Below are positions 33,996-45,782 of a stretch of DNA of 64,000 bases, piece by piece; position 1 is the stretch's first letter; each line of letters begins with the position of its first letter. This DNA comes from Dipteronia dyeriana (taxonomy: Eukaryota > Streptophyta > Magnoliopsida > Sapindales > Sapindaceae): positions 44,590,706-44,654,705 of the forward strand of contig CM065299.1 of the NCBI GenBank assembly GCA_032871835.1, read 5' to 3'. Made by a program: the position numbers and the translations under genes. Below the pieces are notes generated by a model. The model searched no databases. It was not told the DNA's origin and worked only from the letters and a program-made list of their open reading frames with translations.

Positions 33996-35685
33996 ATTGG
34001 TATCAGGGCCAGGTTATTTTTTTGGAACAGGAAATTGTTTTTGATGCTCTTGTATGTATGAATGTGTAGGAACCATCTTTATGATTGTATGAATGTTTAT
34101 AATTAAATTGTTTAATTTAAACACGGTTGATCGTAAATTTTATGGTACTGTTGATTTAGGGTTTATGGGTTGAATAATTTCTTTTAATTATTATTATATT
34201 TTTATTTTATTGTTATGGTATTGTAAATAAAAAAAGAAATTGTTACCTGTAAACGAAGAACTGGAAACACGCACGACGTCGGTACTGTTCACCGAACACT
34301 GGCCACCGGCCATGTTAACCGGGTACTGTTCACCGTATTGTTCACCGGTACTGTTCATGCATGATTCCATTGACAAGTGTTGCCTAGTGCGTTCCGTGCA
34401 AATTTCCCGTTTTGGATCCATGAGATGAATCAGAGTGACTTGAAGAGACTGAAAGATATATAAAGTTACTAGAAAACCAAGGAATGCCTTGGGGAATTTT
34501 TTGTAATTTTAGATTCCAATTTTTTAGGTTAAAAAATTCACAGTACTCGGTCAATTAATGTATGCTTTATATTATGTGAATATAAAACCATTGCCATGCA
34601 TACGTATGTCATTTAGTTTAGATGTGCCTGCACAAATATATTTGATATGTCATACATGCATCATAGCCTGATATTTTATGTATTTTTTTTAATGTGATTA
34701 CCATGGGCAGTATACATAATTGGCTATGAATAAGGAGATTAGTTTTTTAATGGTTAGAAAACTTGATAATTCTTATTAATATTAATCTAGTTATTAAAGA
34801 ATTTAATAAGTTAGATTGATATGGTCATTTACTGTAATTAGGATTAATATGATTAATTAACTAATAATAAATGAACCGAATAAAGTGTTAGAGATTTAAT
34901 TGTTAAAACTTGTTAAACACTATCATAATAATCTGATCTTAGTAAATAGTTTATTGAATCTTAGATTGTTCACTAATACATTAGATTCTTAATTGTTAAA
35001 AATCATTAATAATTTATTAGTTAATTAGAATTTGGTTCTAATTAATTAATGCGCTAGATAACTTGATTAAAGTTAGTCATTAATCCTGTAGAGTCTAGGT
35101 GCATTAACGGTTAATAGAAAACCCTAATTTGGAAATAGTGAGTGGGAGAGGGATATATGACATAGATATCCCACGGTCTCCATCATTAGTTCAACACCGT
35201 GAGATCCAAGAGGGGCCTCGTGAAGGCTTTGCTTTCATCCTCCCTAAGGAGGGTTTCCACAAAGGTTAATACCAAGGTTCCTAACGAATAGGATTTCTGA
35301 GGGTATTTCGGGATTGATCGACCCTAAGGCGACAATTCTCGAGTTAAGCTTCTGAGATCTGAAATGGTGGGTTACACTCACGAAGGTTTTGATTAAGTTT
35401 GTTAATGAAAAACCTGACTGAATGAACGATGGTTGAATGATATGGAATAAGAGTTATTCTAGAATATCATTTGATTGAGAATGTCTTGGTCTAACATGCA
35501 AATACTTGACCGACCCTAAGGCGGCACTTCTTTATGGTATGTTGGATTGTCGTGGTATAGTACCTAGTTTTAGGGTATTTCTAGTTCGTTAAACATGTGC
35601 ATGCATCATGTTTAAATTTATACCAAAGCACTCACACTTGTTTTAAATAAATGACTGAATGAATGTTTTATTTATTTCAGCATTA
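33996..35685 (+). mobile_element. Primer site and long leader of copia B-3
   Basis: ATTGGTATCAGGGCC directly after the LTR is a copia primer site of the initiator-Met tRNA type (usual TGGTATCAGAGC with one change). A leader of about 1.7 kb follows, with no protein domain. It has a cluster of GTACTGTTCA phrases near 34,280-34,350 and many A/T-rich stretches. Collinear with the outer leader at 30,490-31,959. Confidence 0.85.
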
Positions 35686-36420
35686 ATGCCTTGTACATTA
35701 CTTCAAATTCTCGCAAACGATAAATTAACTGGTGATAACTATATAAATTGGTAACTTAACATTAATGCAATATTGGTCACAAAAGGCCTCAACTTTGTGC
35801 TTATGGAGGAATGTCCTCCAATGCCTGTTGCCAATGCCACACGAACTGTTCGTGAGGCATACCTGCGATGGGTCTCATCTGATGAGAAGGCCCGAACATA
35901 TCTGTTGGCTTCTATGACAGACGTGCTTGTCACAAAGCATGAAGCAATGACTTCAGCATTCAATATCATGGAGTCATTGCAAGCTATGTTTGGGCAGCCC
36001 TTCGAGCAAAAGCGACACGAAGTTGTTCGTTCCGCTATGCTAGCTCGCATGAAGAAAGGTACGTCAGATCGGGAACATGTCCTGAGCATGATGTCCTACT
36101 TCAAAAAGGCAGAAGTCAAAAGAGAGGCCATTGATGAACCCAGTCAGGTGAGTATCAAACTGACGACTCTTTCAAAGAGTTTTGATCAATTTAAGAGTAA
36201 CTACGAGATGAACAAGTTATGGTTCAATCTCAAATAGTTGTTCAATGAACTCACTACCTTTGAGTCCTTGACTAAGGACAACAAGGGCAAGACCGGTAAG
36301 GCAAATGTTGCCGAACCATCTTCCTCCAATAATAAGAAGAGGAAGAGGTCTGATGGAAAGGTGAAGAGTAAGCCCAAACCCAAGAAAGCCCAAAGAAAGA
36401 AGAAGTCTAAGAAATGTAAA
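35686..36420 (+). pseudogene. Copia B-3 gag
   Basis: ATG at 35,686 starts MPCTLLQILANDKLTGDNY, the usual gag N-terminus of this group. An in-frame TAA at 35,752-35,754 replaces the lysine codon (AAA) still present in B-2 near 41,843. After it the UBN2-type core is open for 160 codons (REAYLRWVSSDEKARTYLL, FGQPFEQKRHEVVRSAML, EHVLSMMSYF, SFDQFKSNYEMNK). A second in-frame stop, TAG, lies at 36,235. The Lys-rich tail at 36,330-36,420 runs straight into pol: the CCHC knuckle seen in B-2 is deleted. Confidence 0.85.
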
Positions 36421-37850
36421 TATGATTTTCTTGTTCTTGAGTCATGTTTAGTGGAAGATGATTCTTCACCCTGGATAGTTGATTCAGGGGCCACTAACCA
36501 TGTTTGTTCTTCTTTACAATGGACAGATTCTAGGACACAACTAGAGGAGCAAGCCTTCTCAATACGAGTGGGGTCATGGGATGTCGTATCGACACGAGCA
36601 GTGAGTGTAATTAGATTACGTTTTTGTAATAATTATATATTGTTAGACAATGTATTTTATATTCTTATATTTACACGGAATTTGATATCCATTTCTAAGT
36701 TGTTAGAACAAAAATATTATGTTTCTTTTTATAATAAGAATGTTATTATTGGAAAGAATGGTCTGGATATTTTTTCAGGAATTAATGAAAACAATTTGTA
36801 TGTGCCTTTAATACATACTACACTGCTCAACACTGAAATGATTAAGGTTGAAAAACCAAAAACTAAACGATATAAGATTTCTCCAGATAATGACACGTAT
36901 CTCTGGCTTCTAAGGCTTGGTCATATCAACCTTCACAGGATAGACAGACTAGTAAAAAGCGGACCTTTAAGTGAGTTAAAGGTTAACACCTTAACTGTCA
37001 GCGAATCTTGTCTAGGAGGTAAGATGACTAAGAGACCTTTTACTGGAAAAGAGCTTAGAGCGAAAGAAATGCTAGAGCTTATTCATACAGATGCCTGCGG
37101 ATCGATGAATGTTAAAGCTAGGGGTGGTTATGAGTATTATGTCACCTTTATAGATTACTACTCAAGATACGGATACGTCTACCTATTGCAACGGAAGTCA
37201 GAAACATTTGAATTGTTCAAAGAATTTTGAGTTAAAGTTGAGAATCAATTAAGTAGGACTATCATGTCACAATGATCGGATTGTGGAGGTGAGTACATTG
37301 ACCAAGAGTTTGAAGACTTCATGGTGGAGCATGGGATAGTTTTCCAACTCACAGCTCCCAGTACATCTCAGCAAAATGGTGTAGCGGATAGGAGAAATAG
37401 AACCCTGATGGAAATGGTGAGATCTAAGATTAGTTTCTCATCATTGCCAAATTCCATTTTGGGATATGTGTTACAAACAGAGGCATACATTTTGAATGTA
37501 GTGTCATCCAAATATGTTCCTAAGACTCCCCTAGAGTTGTGGAATGGTCATAAAGCTAGTTTGTGACATTTTTGCATATGGGGGTGTCCAGCAAACGTAC
37601 TGAAGAACAGAACTGGAAATCTACAATCCAAGTCTGTCGTCTACCTATTTGTAGGACACTCCAAAGAGACCAGAGGTGGACACTTCTATAGTCCTGAAGA
37701 CAACAACGTATTTGTATCAACAAATGCAACGTTTCTTGAGGACAATTACATTAGTGACCATAAACCTTGTTTCAAGGTTGTACTAAATGAGTTAGAGCCT
37801 GGTGAGACTAGTGCTTCATCAACACAATTTGTTGATCCATAAACATCTGA
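36421..37850 (+). pseudogene. Copia B-3 protease and integrase
   Basis: In the same frame as gag. Protease: WIVDSGATNHVCSS near 36,472 with an intact D-S-G active site. Integrase zinc segment: LRLGHINLHRIDRLVKSGPL near 36,910, where the first Cys of the CxxC pair is Ser (AGC, 37,000-37,002). Core: HTDACGS near 37,085 and SDCGGEY near 37,280, then GVADRRNRT, where the catalytic Glu is Asp (GAT, 37,387-37,389). In-frame stops at 37,228, 37,273 and 37,564. The C-terminal part (FVGHSKETRGGHFYSPED) ends near 37,790. Inactive as written. Confidence 0.87.
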
Positions 37851-37919
37851 TAGTTAGATGGTTCCTGATCAGGATACACTACCACCTAGACGTAGTGAGA
37901 GGGTTATGAGAAAACCGAA

Positions 37920-38840
37920 CGCTATTTAGATATAGGTGAGGGAAAAAGTGTTGTCTCTGCAGATAGTGTGGATGATCCATTAACATTTAAGAATGCAATG
38001 GAAGATCCTGATAAAGAGGAATGATTTAAAGCCATGAATCTCGAGATGGAGTCCATGTACTCTAACTCAGTCTGGGATCTGGTAGACTTACTAGATGGGG
38101 TAAAACCCATAGGGTGTAAGTGGATCTATAAGAGAAATAGAGGAGTAGACGGTAAGGTAGAGACCACCAAGGCAAGGCTAGTGGCCAAGGGTTATACCCA
38201 GAAAAGGAGGGTCGATTACGAAAAGACCTTCTCACCAGTAGCAATGTTTAAGTCTATTAGGATTCTCTTATCCATTGCTGCCTATTTCAATTATGAAATT
38301 TGGCAAATGGACGTCAAGACTGCATTCTTGAATGGCAATCTTGATGCGAGCATCTATATGATACAACTAGAGAGATTTGTGTCTCCAGATCAGGAGCAAA
38401 AGGTTTACAAGCTGTAAAGATCCATATATGGACTTAAATAAGCATGTAGATCTTGGAACATTAGGTTTGATGATGTGATCAAAACCTATGGCTTTGAGCA
38501 GAACGTCGCTGAGCCTTGTGACTACATGCGCATCATTGATAAGAAAGTAGTTTCCTTGGTCCTATACGTAGATGATATCCTACTCATTGGGAATGATGTA
38601 GGAGTGTTGTCTGATGTAAAGGGCTGGCTGGCTAGCCAATTCCCAATGAAAGATTTGGGAGAGGCAAGTTATGTTATAGGGATCCAACTTATTAGGGATC
38701 GTTAGAACAAACTAATAGCCTTGTCTCAGGCATCATATGTCGACAAGATTATTGTACGATTTTCGATGCAAAACTCTAAGAAAGGTAATTTACCTTCAAA
38801 GCATAGAGTTCACTTGTCTAAGGAACAGTGTCCTAAGACA
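37920..38840 (+). pseudogene. Copia B-3 reverse transcriptase
   Basis: A one-base shift near 37,920 moves pol to a new frame. RT motifs: CKWIYKRNR near 38,118, [32 protein letters not shown] near 38,220, QMDVKTAFLNG near 38,310, and LYVDDILLIGN with an intact YVDD box at 38,565-38,576. In-frame stops at 38,415 (TAA) and 38,703 (TAG), plus one near 38,440. Otherwise open for long stretches, which is consistent with recent loss of function. Confidence 0.88.
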
Positions 38841-39581
38841 CCTCAAGAAGTTGAGGATATGAGACCTGTACCCTATGCATCAAAAGTAGGTAGTCTCGTG
38901 TATGCTATGTTATGCACAAGGTCTGACATCTGCTATACAGTGGGAGTAGTCAGCAGATACCAGTCCAACCTAGCATTAGATCATTGGGTTGCTGTCAGGA
39001 CTATACTCAAGTATCTTTGCAGAACGAGAGACTATAGACTAGTTTATTTCGGACAAGATTTGATCTCGTTAGGATACACGGATTCTGATTTTCAATCAAA
39101 CAGGGATACTAGGAAATCCACATCTAGATCAGTATTTACCCTCGGTGGTGTAGCCATTGTGTGGAGAAGTATCAAGTAATCTTGCACCATGGAAGCCGAA
39201 TATGTAGCCGCTTGTGAAACTGCTAAAGTGGTTGTTTGGCTCCTTAAGTTCTTGAGTGATCTGGAAGCTGTTCCAGATCTGGATAGGCCCATCACACTTT
39301 ATTGTGATAACAGTGGTGTTGTCGCTTATTCCAAAGATCCGAGAAGCCATAAAAGAGGGAAGCATATAGAGAGAAAGTATCATCTCATTAGAGAGATAGT
39401 GCAGAGAGGAGATGTGATCGTCACCAAGATAGCCTCACAAGACAATCATGTTGATCCATTTACGAAGTCCTTACTGGCTAAAGTGTTTTTGGGTCTCCTA
39501 GATGGTCTAGGGTTACGAGACATGTCTCACATGCTTTATTACAAGTGGGAGATTGTTGGGGTTGATGCCCTAAAGGTGTAA
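38841..39581 (+). pseudogene. Copia B-3 RNase H
   Basis: Follows RT in frame: VGSLVYAMLCTRSDICY, YTDSDFQSNRDTRKSTS with the first RNase H Asp, then TAA at 39,177 and a 12-base in-frame loss relative to B-2. EAEYVAACETAK (Glu), YCDNSGVVA (Asp), SHKRGKHIERKYH and DPFTKSL follow. The frame runs 28 bases into the 3' LTR and ends at 39,581. The polypurine tract AAGTGGGAGAT precedes the LTR. Confidence 0.87.
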
Positions 39582-41582
39582 TTTATAAATGGATTTATAA
39601 AATAAATAAAAGAAAAAGTTAAATTCATTCCAATTGTGTTGTTTATTCTATAACTTGTGCATATATTTAACATCCAAGATTCTGAATGTAATCTCAAACT
39701 GTGTGTATGAGTGTCATATACAGATGGATACAGTAAGAGACATGCAATCTAAAGAGTCCATAGATAGCAAATAAAGCTGGTACTTTATTTATGGTTAATC
39801 TATAGTTACTGTCCAGTCAGTAATGTACGGTGATTCTATCCTGAATAATTCGTAAGGAGATATGAGAATAGAGGCACCTTGTATGATGTGATCATATAGG
39901 ATTGGGCCAGGATCTATATGAATCTCTTACCAAGATCCATTTACTGATGAGATTCATAAATATCAACTAATGATGGCTATATATGGGTGATCTTAGTCCT
40001 GAGTGTCGTATCGACTCCTTCAGGTTAAATCGTGGCCTTTGATATACCATGGGTGAGGTCAGATGCATTTCCTGATCAATATATTCTGTATGTTGGGATT
40101 GCGGTTCGGCTTGTGGCTGGGAAGGTTAGTACACAATAGTGGAATCCACTCATTCTTTTGAGAAGTAGATGGTAGTTCCCTTAAGGGTTGATTCGTGGCA
40201 TGGACAATATGAGTGCTCTCCTAATTCCGTGAGGAAATAGGATTTATTGTTCATTATAGAATCAACGATACTTAAAGGATATATGTTATTAGGGGGGTAT
40301 AGCGGATATTATGGCCTAACTCTAATTATGAACTACCGTGGAGTATCACACCATATGTAGTAGCTATATCGATGGACACCGGGTTGTATCGGTTTGTGTA
40401 AAAGCGTCTACAGTTGAGAGAGTGCAGCTTCAAGTTTTTAGTGGAATAACACTGGAGTTAATAATCAAGGAATATTAATTAAAGAGTTTAATTAATGATT
40501 CTAAGGATTATTGAAGCTCAAAATACTGTGGGTCCAATAGGTCCCCTTGCTAGCCCGATCGATTTATGTAACAAGGGTCACAGTAAATTTATTGGATTGT
40601 CCAATTAAATATGTTACAAAAGTGACACGTATATATTCGGGAATTAATTAAATAATGAGATTATTTAATGAATGAATGTTAATAGTTAAATTTATTAAAT
40701 AATTAGATTAATTAATTATATTGATAATTATGAATTATTAATTAACTATTAATTGGAGGGTGTTAGTTGATATATGGATTTTGGTGAAGATAAAATAATA
40801 TGATTATTTTATTTTACTAAATCATTTATCTAAGTATTTTAATTTAAGTTTAAATTTAAAATACATATTATCACTTTTAATATATTAGATATATTTCAAA
40901 AGGATAATTAAAAGATATATATCAATTATAACATAAGAGATTGCATTGGATACAAATTGGTGTGTGCACATACGTAAGTGTTTGTATAGGATATAAACAA
41001 GAATATATATAAGAGACTATATAATAAAAAAAAAAGTATGTTGACTTTTTATAAAAAATAAAAACGCACAACAAAAGTTGAATATATATATTTTTTTTCT
41101 TTTGAAAACAAGAAGAGTGCGGACGTTAATTTTTTTTAAGAAAAAGTTGATTTTATTTTGGTGTGTACCTGATACACACGAGAACGCAAAAAAAAAAAAC
41201 ACGTAAGTTTTAAATGAGATGCAATTTATGTGTACGTGAAATCAGTTCACCAAATTGAGAAGAAAGAGTTTCGTCAAGTATTTATCTACATCCTCCATTC
41301 ATGTTCCTAAGATCGTGACGTGCCCTAACGCAGTTATCATTCCTGGGAGATAGTGAGGAAGATAGAGTGGTTATGACAGGAGCATATCGTAAAGTGCATG
41401 AGCCTCCAAACGTTGCTCAGATTTTCTTCTTCTGATTTTATTGATTACAATTTCCTGCGTTTATATATTGTATGTATTAATTCCGAAAAATAATTATGAT
41501 CACAAGTTCACTGGTCTCAGATACAGATTATCATCTGTATTAAAAATTTTAAAACCTAGTTCCGGTTACACGGGTTCCAACA
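39554..41582 (+). mobile_element. 3' LTR of inner copia B-3
   Basis: Begins TGTTGGGGTTGATGCCC and ends GGTTCCAACA, followed by CAACA. It lacks a stretch just before the end (TTCCGGTTACACGGG, where other copies have TGACCGGTGAACGGG). Confidence 0.93.
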
Positions 41583-42600
41583 CAACATGCAAAGACTTGA
41601 CCGACCCTAATGAGGCAATTATTTGTGGTATGTTGGATTGTCGTGGTATAGTAACTAGTTTTAGGGTAGTTCTAGTTCGTTAAACATTTGCATGCATCAT
41701 GTTTAAATTTATGCCAAAGCACTCGCAATTATTTTAAATAAATGACTGAATGAATGTTTTATTTATTTCAGCAATAATGTCTTCTACATTACTTTAAATT
41801 CTCGGAAACGACATATTAACTTATGATAACTATACCAAGTGGAAACTTAACATTAATGCAATATTGGTCACCAAAGACCTAAAGTTTGTGCTTACGGAGG
41901 AATTTCCTCCAGCGATTGCTGCCAATGCCGCACGAACTGTTCATGAGGCATACAGGCGATGGGTCTCATATGATGAGAAGGCCCGAACATATCTGTTGGC
42001 TTCTATAATAGACGTGCTTGTCATAAAGCACGAAGCAATGCCTTTAACATTCAAAATTGTGGAGTCATTGCAAGTTTTGTTTGGGTAGACCTTCGAGCAA
42101 AAGCGACACGAAGCTGTTCGTTCTACTATGCTCGCTCAGATGAAGGAAGGTATGTCAGTTCGGGAACATGTCCTGAGCATGATGTCCTACTTCAACACGG
42201 TAGAAGTCAATGACGGGGCCATTGACGAACCCAGTCAATTGAGCATCATACTGACGACTCTTCCGAAGAGTTTCTATCTGTTTAAGAGCAACTACGAGAT
42301 GAACAAGTTAAAGTTTAGTCTTACAAAGTTGCTCAATGAGCGTGCTACCTTTGAGTCTTTAATTAAGAACAATAAGGGTAAGACTGGTGAGGCAAATGTT
42401 GCCGAACCATCTTCCTCCTCAAATAATAAAAAGAGGAAGAGGTCTTCTAGGAAGGCGAAGGGTAAACCCAAACCCAAGAAAGCCCAAAGCAAAAAGAAGG
42501 GTGCCTCCACCGACCAAGTCAAAGGAAAATGTTTCCATTGCGACATGGTGACATGGTCGGGCACTGGAAGAAGAATTGTCCTCAATACTTGGAGGAGGTA
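41583..42600 (+). pseudogene. Outer copia B-2: end of leader and gag
   Basis: The leader resumes at the CAACA duplicate. Gag ATG at 41,777 (MSSTLL) meets TAA at once (near 41,795), then is open (YTKWKLNINAILVTKDLKFVLTEE and onward) apart from TAG at 42,086. The core FEQKRHEAVRSTMLAQMKEGM is well kept. Unlike B-3 it retains the zinc knuckle, but the frame shifts inside it: KCFHC is in one frame and GHWKKNC in another (42,526-42,580). Confidence 0.85.
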
Positions 42601-44060
42601 GCCAAGAAGAAAAAGATGAAAGGTTTATATGATTTACTTGTTCTTGAACTTTGTTTAGTGGAAGATGATTCTTCATCCTGGATAATTGATTCGGGGGCCA
42701 CTAACCATGTTTGTTCTTCTTTGTAGTGGACTAATTCTTAGACACAGCTAGAGGAAGGAATCTTCTCAATGCGTGTAGGGTCGGGGGATGTCGTATCGGT
42801 AAAAATAGTGGGAGCGATAAGAATGCAATTTTTTAATAATAATAGTTTTTTATTCTGGAACAATGTTTTTTATATTCCTGGATTTACACGGAATTTGATT
42901 TCCATTTCCAAATTGTTAGAACAATCGTACTCTATTTCTTTTAAAAATAAGTCTGTTATTATTGGAAAGAATGGTCTGCATATTTGTCAGGAGTTAATGA
43001 AAACAGTTTGTATGTGTTAAGATCTTTAATACATACTACATAGCTTAACACCGAAATGTTTAAGGTTGAAAAACAAAAAACTAAACGACATAAGATTTTT
43101 CCAGATAATGACACGTATCTCTGGCTTCTAAGGCTGGGTCATATCAACCTTGACCGGATAGACAGACTAGTAAAAAGTGGACCTTTAAGTGAGTTAAAGG
43201 TCAGCACCTTACCTGCCTGTGAATCTTGTCTAGAAGGTAAGATGACTAAGAAACCTTTTACAGGAAAAGGGCTTAGAGCTCAAGAACCGCTAGAGCTTAT
43301 ACTTACAGACCTCTGTGGACCGATGAATGTTAAAGCTATGGGTGGTTTTGAGTATTATGTCACCTTTATAGATGACTACTCAAGATACGGATACGGCTAC
43401 CTAATGCAACGGAAGTCGAAAACATTTAAAATGTTTAAAGAATTCCGAACTGAAGTTGAGAATCAAATAGGTAGGACTATCAAGTCACTATGATGGGATC
43501 GTGGAGGTGAGTACCTTGACCAAGAGTTTGAAGACTTCATGATCGAGCATGAGACAGTTTCCCAACTCATAACTCCCTGTACACCACAGTAAAATGGTAT
43601 AGCGGAAAAGAGAAATAGAACCCTGATGGAAATGGTGAGATCTATGATTAGTTTCTCATCATTACCAAATTCCTTTTGGGGATATGCGTTACAAACAGTG
43701 GCATACATTTTGAATGTATGCCATCCAAATATGTTTCTAATACTCCCATAGAGTTGTGGAATGGTCGTAAAGCTAGTTTGCATCATTTTCGCATATGGGT
43801 ATGTCCAGCACACGTGCCGAAGAACAGAACTGGAAAGCTAGACTCCAAGGTTGTTGTCTGCCTATTTGTAGGATACTCCAAGGAGACCAGAGGTGGACAC
43901 TTCTATAGTCCTGAAGACAACAAAGTTTTTGTACTGACAAATGCAATGTTTCTTGAGGACAATTACATTAGTGACCATTGACCTCATTCTAAGATTGTAT
44001 TAAATGTGTTGGAACCTGGTTAGACTAATGCTTCATCAACAGGAGTTGTAGATTCATAAA
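42601..44060 (+). pseudogene. Outer copia B-2 protease and integrase
   Basis: Protease WIIDSGATNHVCSSL near 42,680, then stops in what was LQWT. A shift near 42,990 precedes integrase, where LRLGHINLDRIDRLVKSGP and CESCLEGKMTKKPF keep both Cys. Core: LTDLCGPMN near 43,310. The second Asp region is altered (WDRGGEY after a stop near 43,492), and GIAEKRNRT keeps the Glu. A shift near 43,720 moves to FRIWVCPAHVPKNRTGKLDSK and the C-terminal GGHFYSPED. Not functional. Confidence 0.85.
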
Positions 44061-44074
44061 CATTTGAGAGTCAG

Positions 44075-45160
44075 ATGGTTCCTGATCAGGATACACTATC
44101 ACCTAGAGGTAGTGAGAGGGTTGTGAGACAACCTGAACTCTATTTAGGTATAGGTAAGGGACAAGGTGTTGTCTCTGCTGATAGTGTGGATGATCCATTA
44201 ACATTTAATAATGCAAAGGAAGATCCTGATAAAGTGGAATGGCTTAAAGCCATGAATGTCGAGATGGAGTCCATGCACTCTAACTCAGTCTTGGATCTTG
44301 TAGACTTACCGGATGGGGAAAAACCCATAGGGAGTAAGTGGATCTATACAAGAAAGAGAGGAGAAGATGAAAGGTAGAGACCTTCAAGGCAAGACTAGTG
44401 GCTAAGGGTTAGACCTAGAAAGAGGGGGTCAATTATGAAGAGACCTTCTCGCCAGTAGCCAAGTTTAAGTCTATTAGGATTCACTTTTCCATTATTACCT
44501 ATTTCAATTATGAAATTTGGCAAATGGACGTCAAGACTGCATTCTTCAATGGAAATCTTGATGAGAGCATCTATATGATGCAACTAGAGGGATTCATGTC
44601 TCCAGATCAAGAGCCAAAGGTTTGGAAGCTGCAAAGATCCATACATGGACTTAACCAAGCATCTAGATCTTGGAACAATAGGTTTGATGATGTGATCAAA
44701 ACCTATGGCTTAGAGCAGAACGTCGATGAGCCTTGTGTCTACAGGCACATCATTGATGAGAAAATAGTTTTCTTGGTCCTATATGTAGGTGATATCCTAC
44801 TCATTGGGAATGATGTGGGAGTGTTGTTTGATGTAAAGGACTGGCTGGCTAGCCAATTCCTAACGAATGATTTGGGAGAGGCAAGTTATGTTCTAGGGAT
44901 CCAACTTATAAGGGATCGTAAGAACAAACTCATAGCACCATCTCAAGCATCATATATCGATATGATTCTTACACGATTTTTGATACGGAACTCCAAGAAA
45001 GTTAATTTACTTTCCAGGCATGGAGTTCACTTGTCTAAGGAACAGTGTCCTAAGACACTTCAAGAAGTTGAGGATATGAGACGTGTACCCTATCCATCGG
45101 CAGTAGGTAGTCTCATGTATGTTATGTTATGCACGAGATCGAACATCTGCTAGGCAATGG
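44075..45160 (+). pseudogene. Outer copia B-2 reverse transcriptase
   Basis: 44,075-44,377 encodes the linker and RT start (SKWIYTRKRG). A stop and shifts lie at 44,378-44,520. Then a 210-codon open stretch holds QMDVKTAFFNGNLDESIYMMQ, LQRSIHGLNQASRSW and LVLYVGDILLIGN. The catalytic box is YVGD: GGT at 44,788-44,790 replaces the first Asp of YVDD, a change expected to abolish polymerisation. The frame stays open to TAG at about 45,151. Confidence 0.88.
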
Positions 45161-45782
45161 GAGTAGTCAGTAGATACCAGTCTAACCTAGGATTGGATCA
45201 CTGGGTTGCTGTCAAGATAATTCTCAAGTATCTTCAGAGAACGAGAGACTATATGCTAGTATATTCTAGGCAGGATTTGATCCCGTTAGGATACATGGAT
45301 TCTGATTTTTAGTCAGACAGGGATTCTAGAAAATCCATGTCTGGATCAGTATCCACCCTAGGTGGTAAAGCCATTGTGTGGAGAAGTATCAAGCAATCTT
45401 CCATTGCTGACTCCACCATAGAAGCCGAATATGTAGCCTCTTGTGAAGCTGTTAAAGAGGCTGTTTGACTCCGTAAGTTCTTGAGTGATCTGGAAGTTGT
45501 TCCAAATCTGGATAAGCCCATCACACTTTATTGTGATAATAGTGGTGTTGTGGCTAATTTCAAAGAACCATGAAGTCACAAAAGAGGGAAGCATATAGAG
45601 AGACAATATCATCTCACTAGAGAGATAGTGCATAGAGAAGATGTGATCGTCACAATGATAGCCTTACAAGACAATTATGTTGATCCATTTACGAAGACCT
45701 TACTGGCTAAAGTGTTTTCGGGTCACCTAGATGGTCTAGGGTTACGAGGCATGCCTCACATGCTTTAGTGCAAGTGGCAGAT
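45161..45782 (+). pseudogene. Outer copia B-2 RNase H
   Basis: Same frame as RT: VVSRYQSNLGLDHW, MDSDF (usual YTDSDF altered), then a stop. EAEYVASCEAVKEAV, YCDNSGVVAN, SHKRGKHIERQYH and DPFTKTLLAKVF follow. It keeps the segment that B-3 has lost by the 12-base deletion. Stops at 45,310, 45,466 and 45,570. A decayed polypurine tract (AAGTGGCAGAT) precedes the LTR. Confidence 0.85.

Larger units (their letters stand above)
31965..41582 (+). mobile_element. Inner copia family B element (B-3), complete structure
   Basis: LTR 31,965-33,995, primer site 33,998, leader, gag-pol, polypurine tract 39,543-39,553, LTR 39,554-41,582, total 9,618 bases. CAACA flanks both ends (31,960-31,964 and 41,583-41,587). 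Removing it rejoins the outer leader exactly as in B-3's own leader near 35,488 (GTC-YAACATGCAAA). LTR lengths are 2,031 and 2,029. It is the youngest layer of the nest, yet gag-pol already has several stops. Confidence 0.95.

Noticed and set aside
31965..41582. B-3 as a functional autonomous element
   Set aside because: The structure is complete, but gag-pol has in-frame stops at 35,752, 36,235, 37,228, 37,273, 37,564, 38,415 and 38,703, a frameshift near 37,920 and altered integrase residues.
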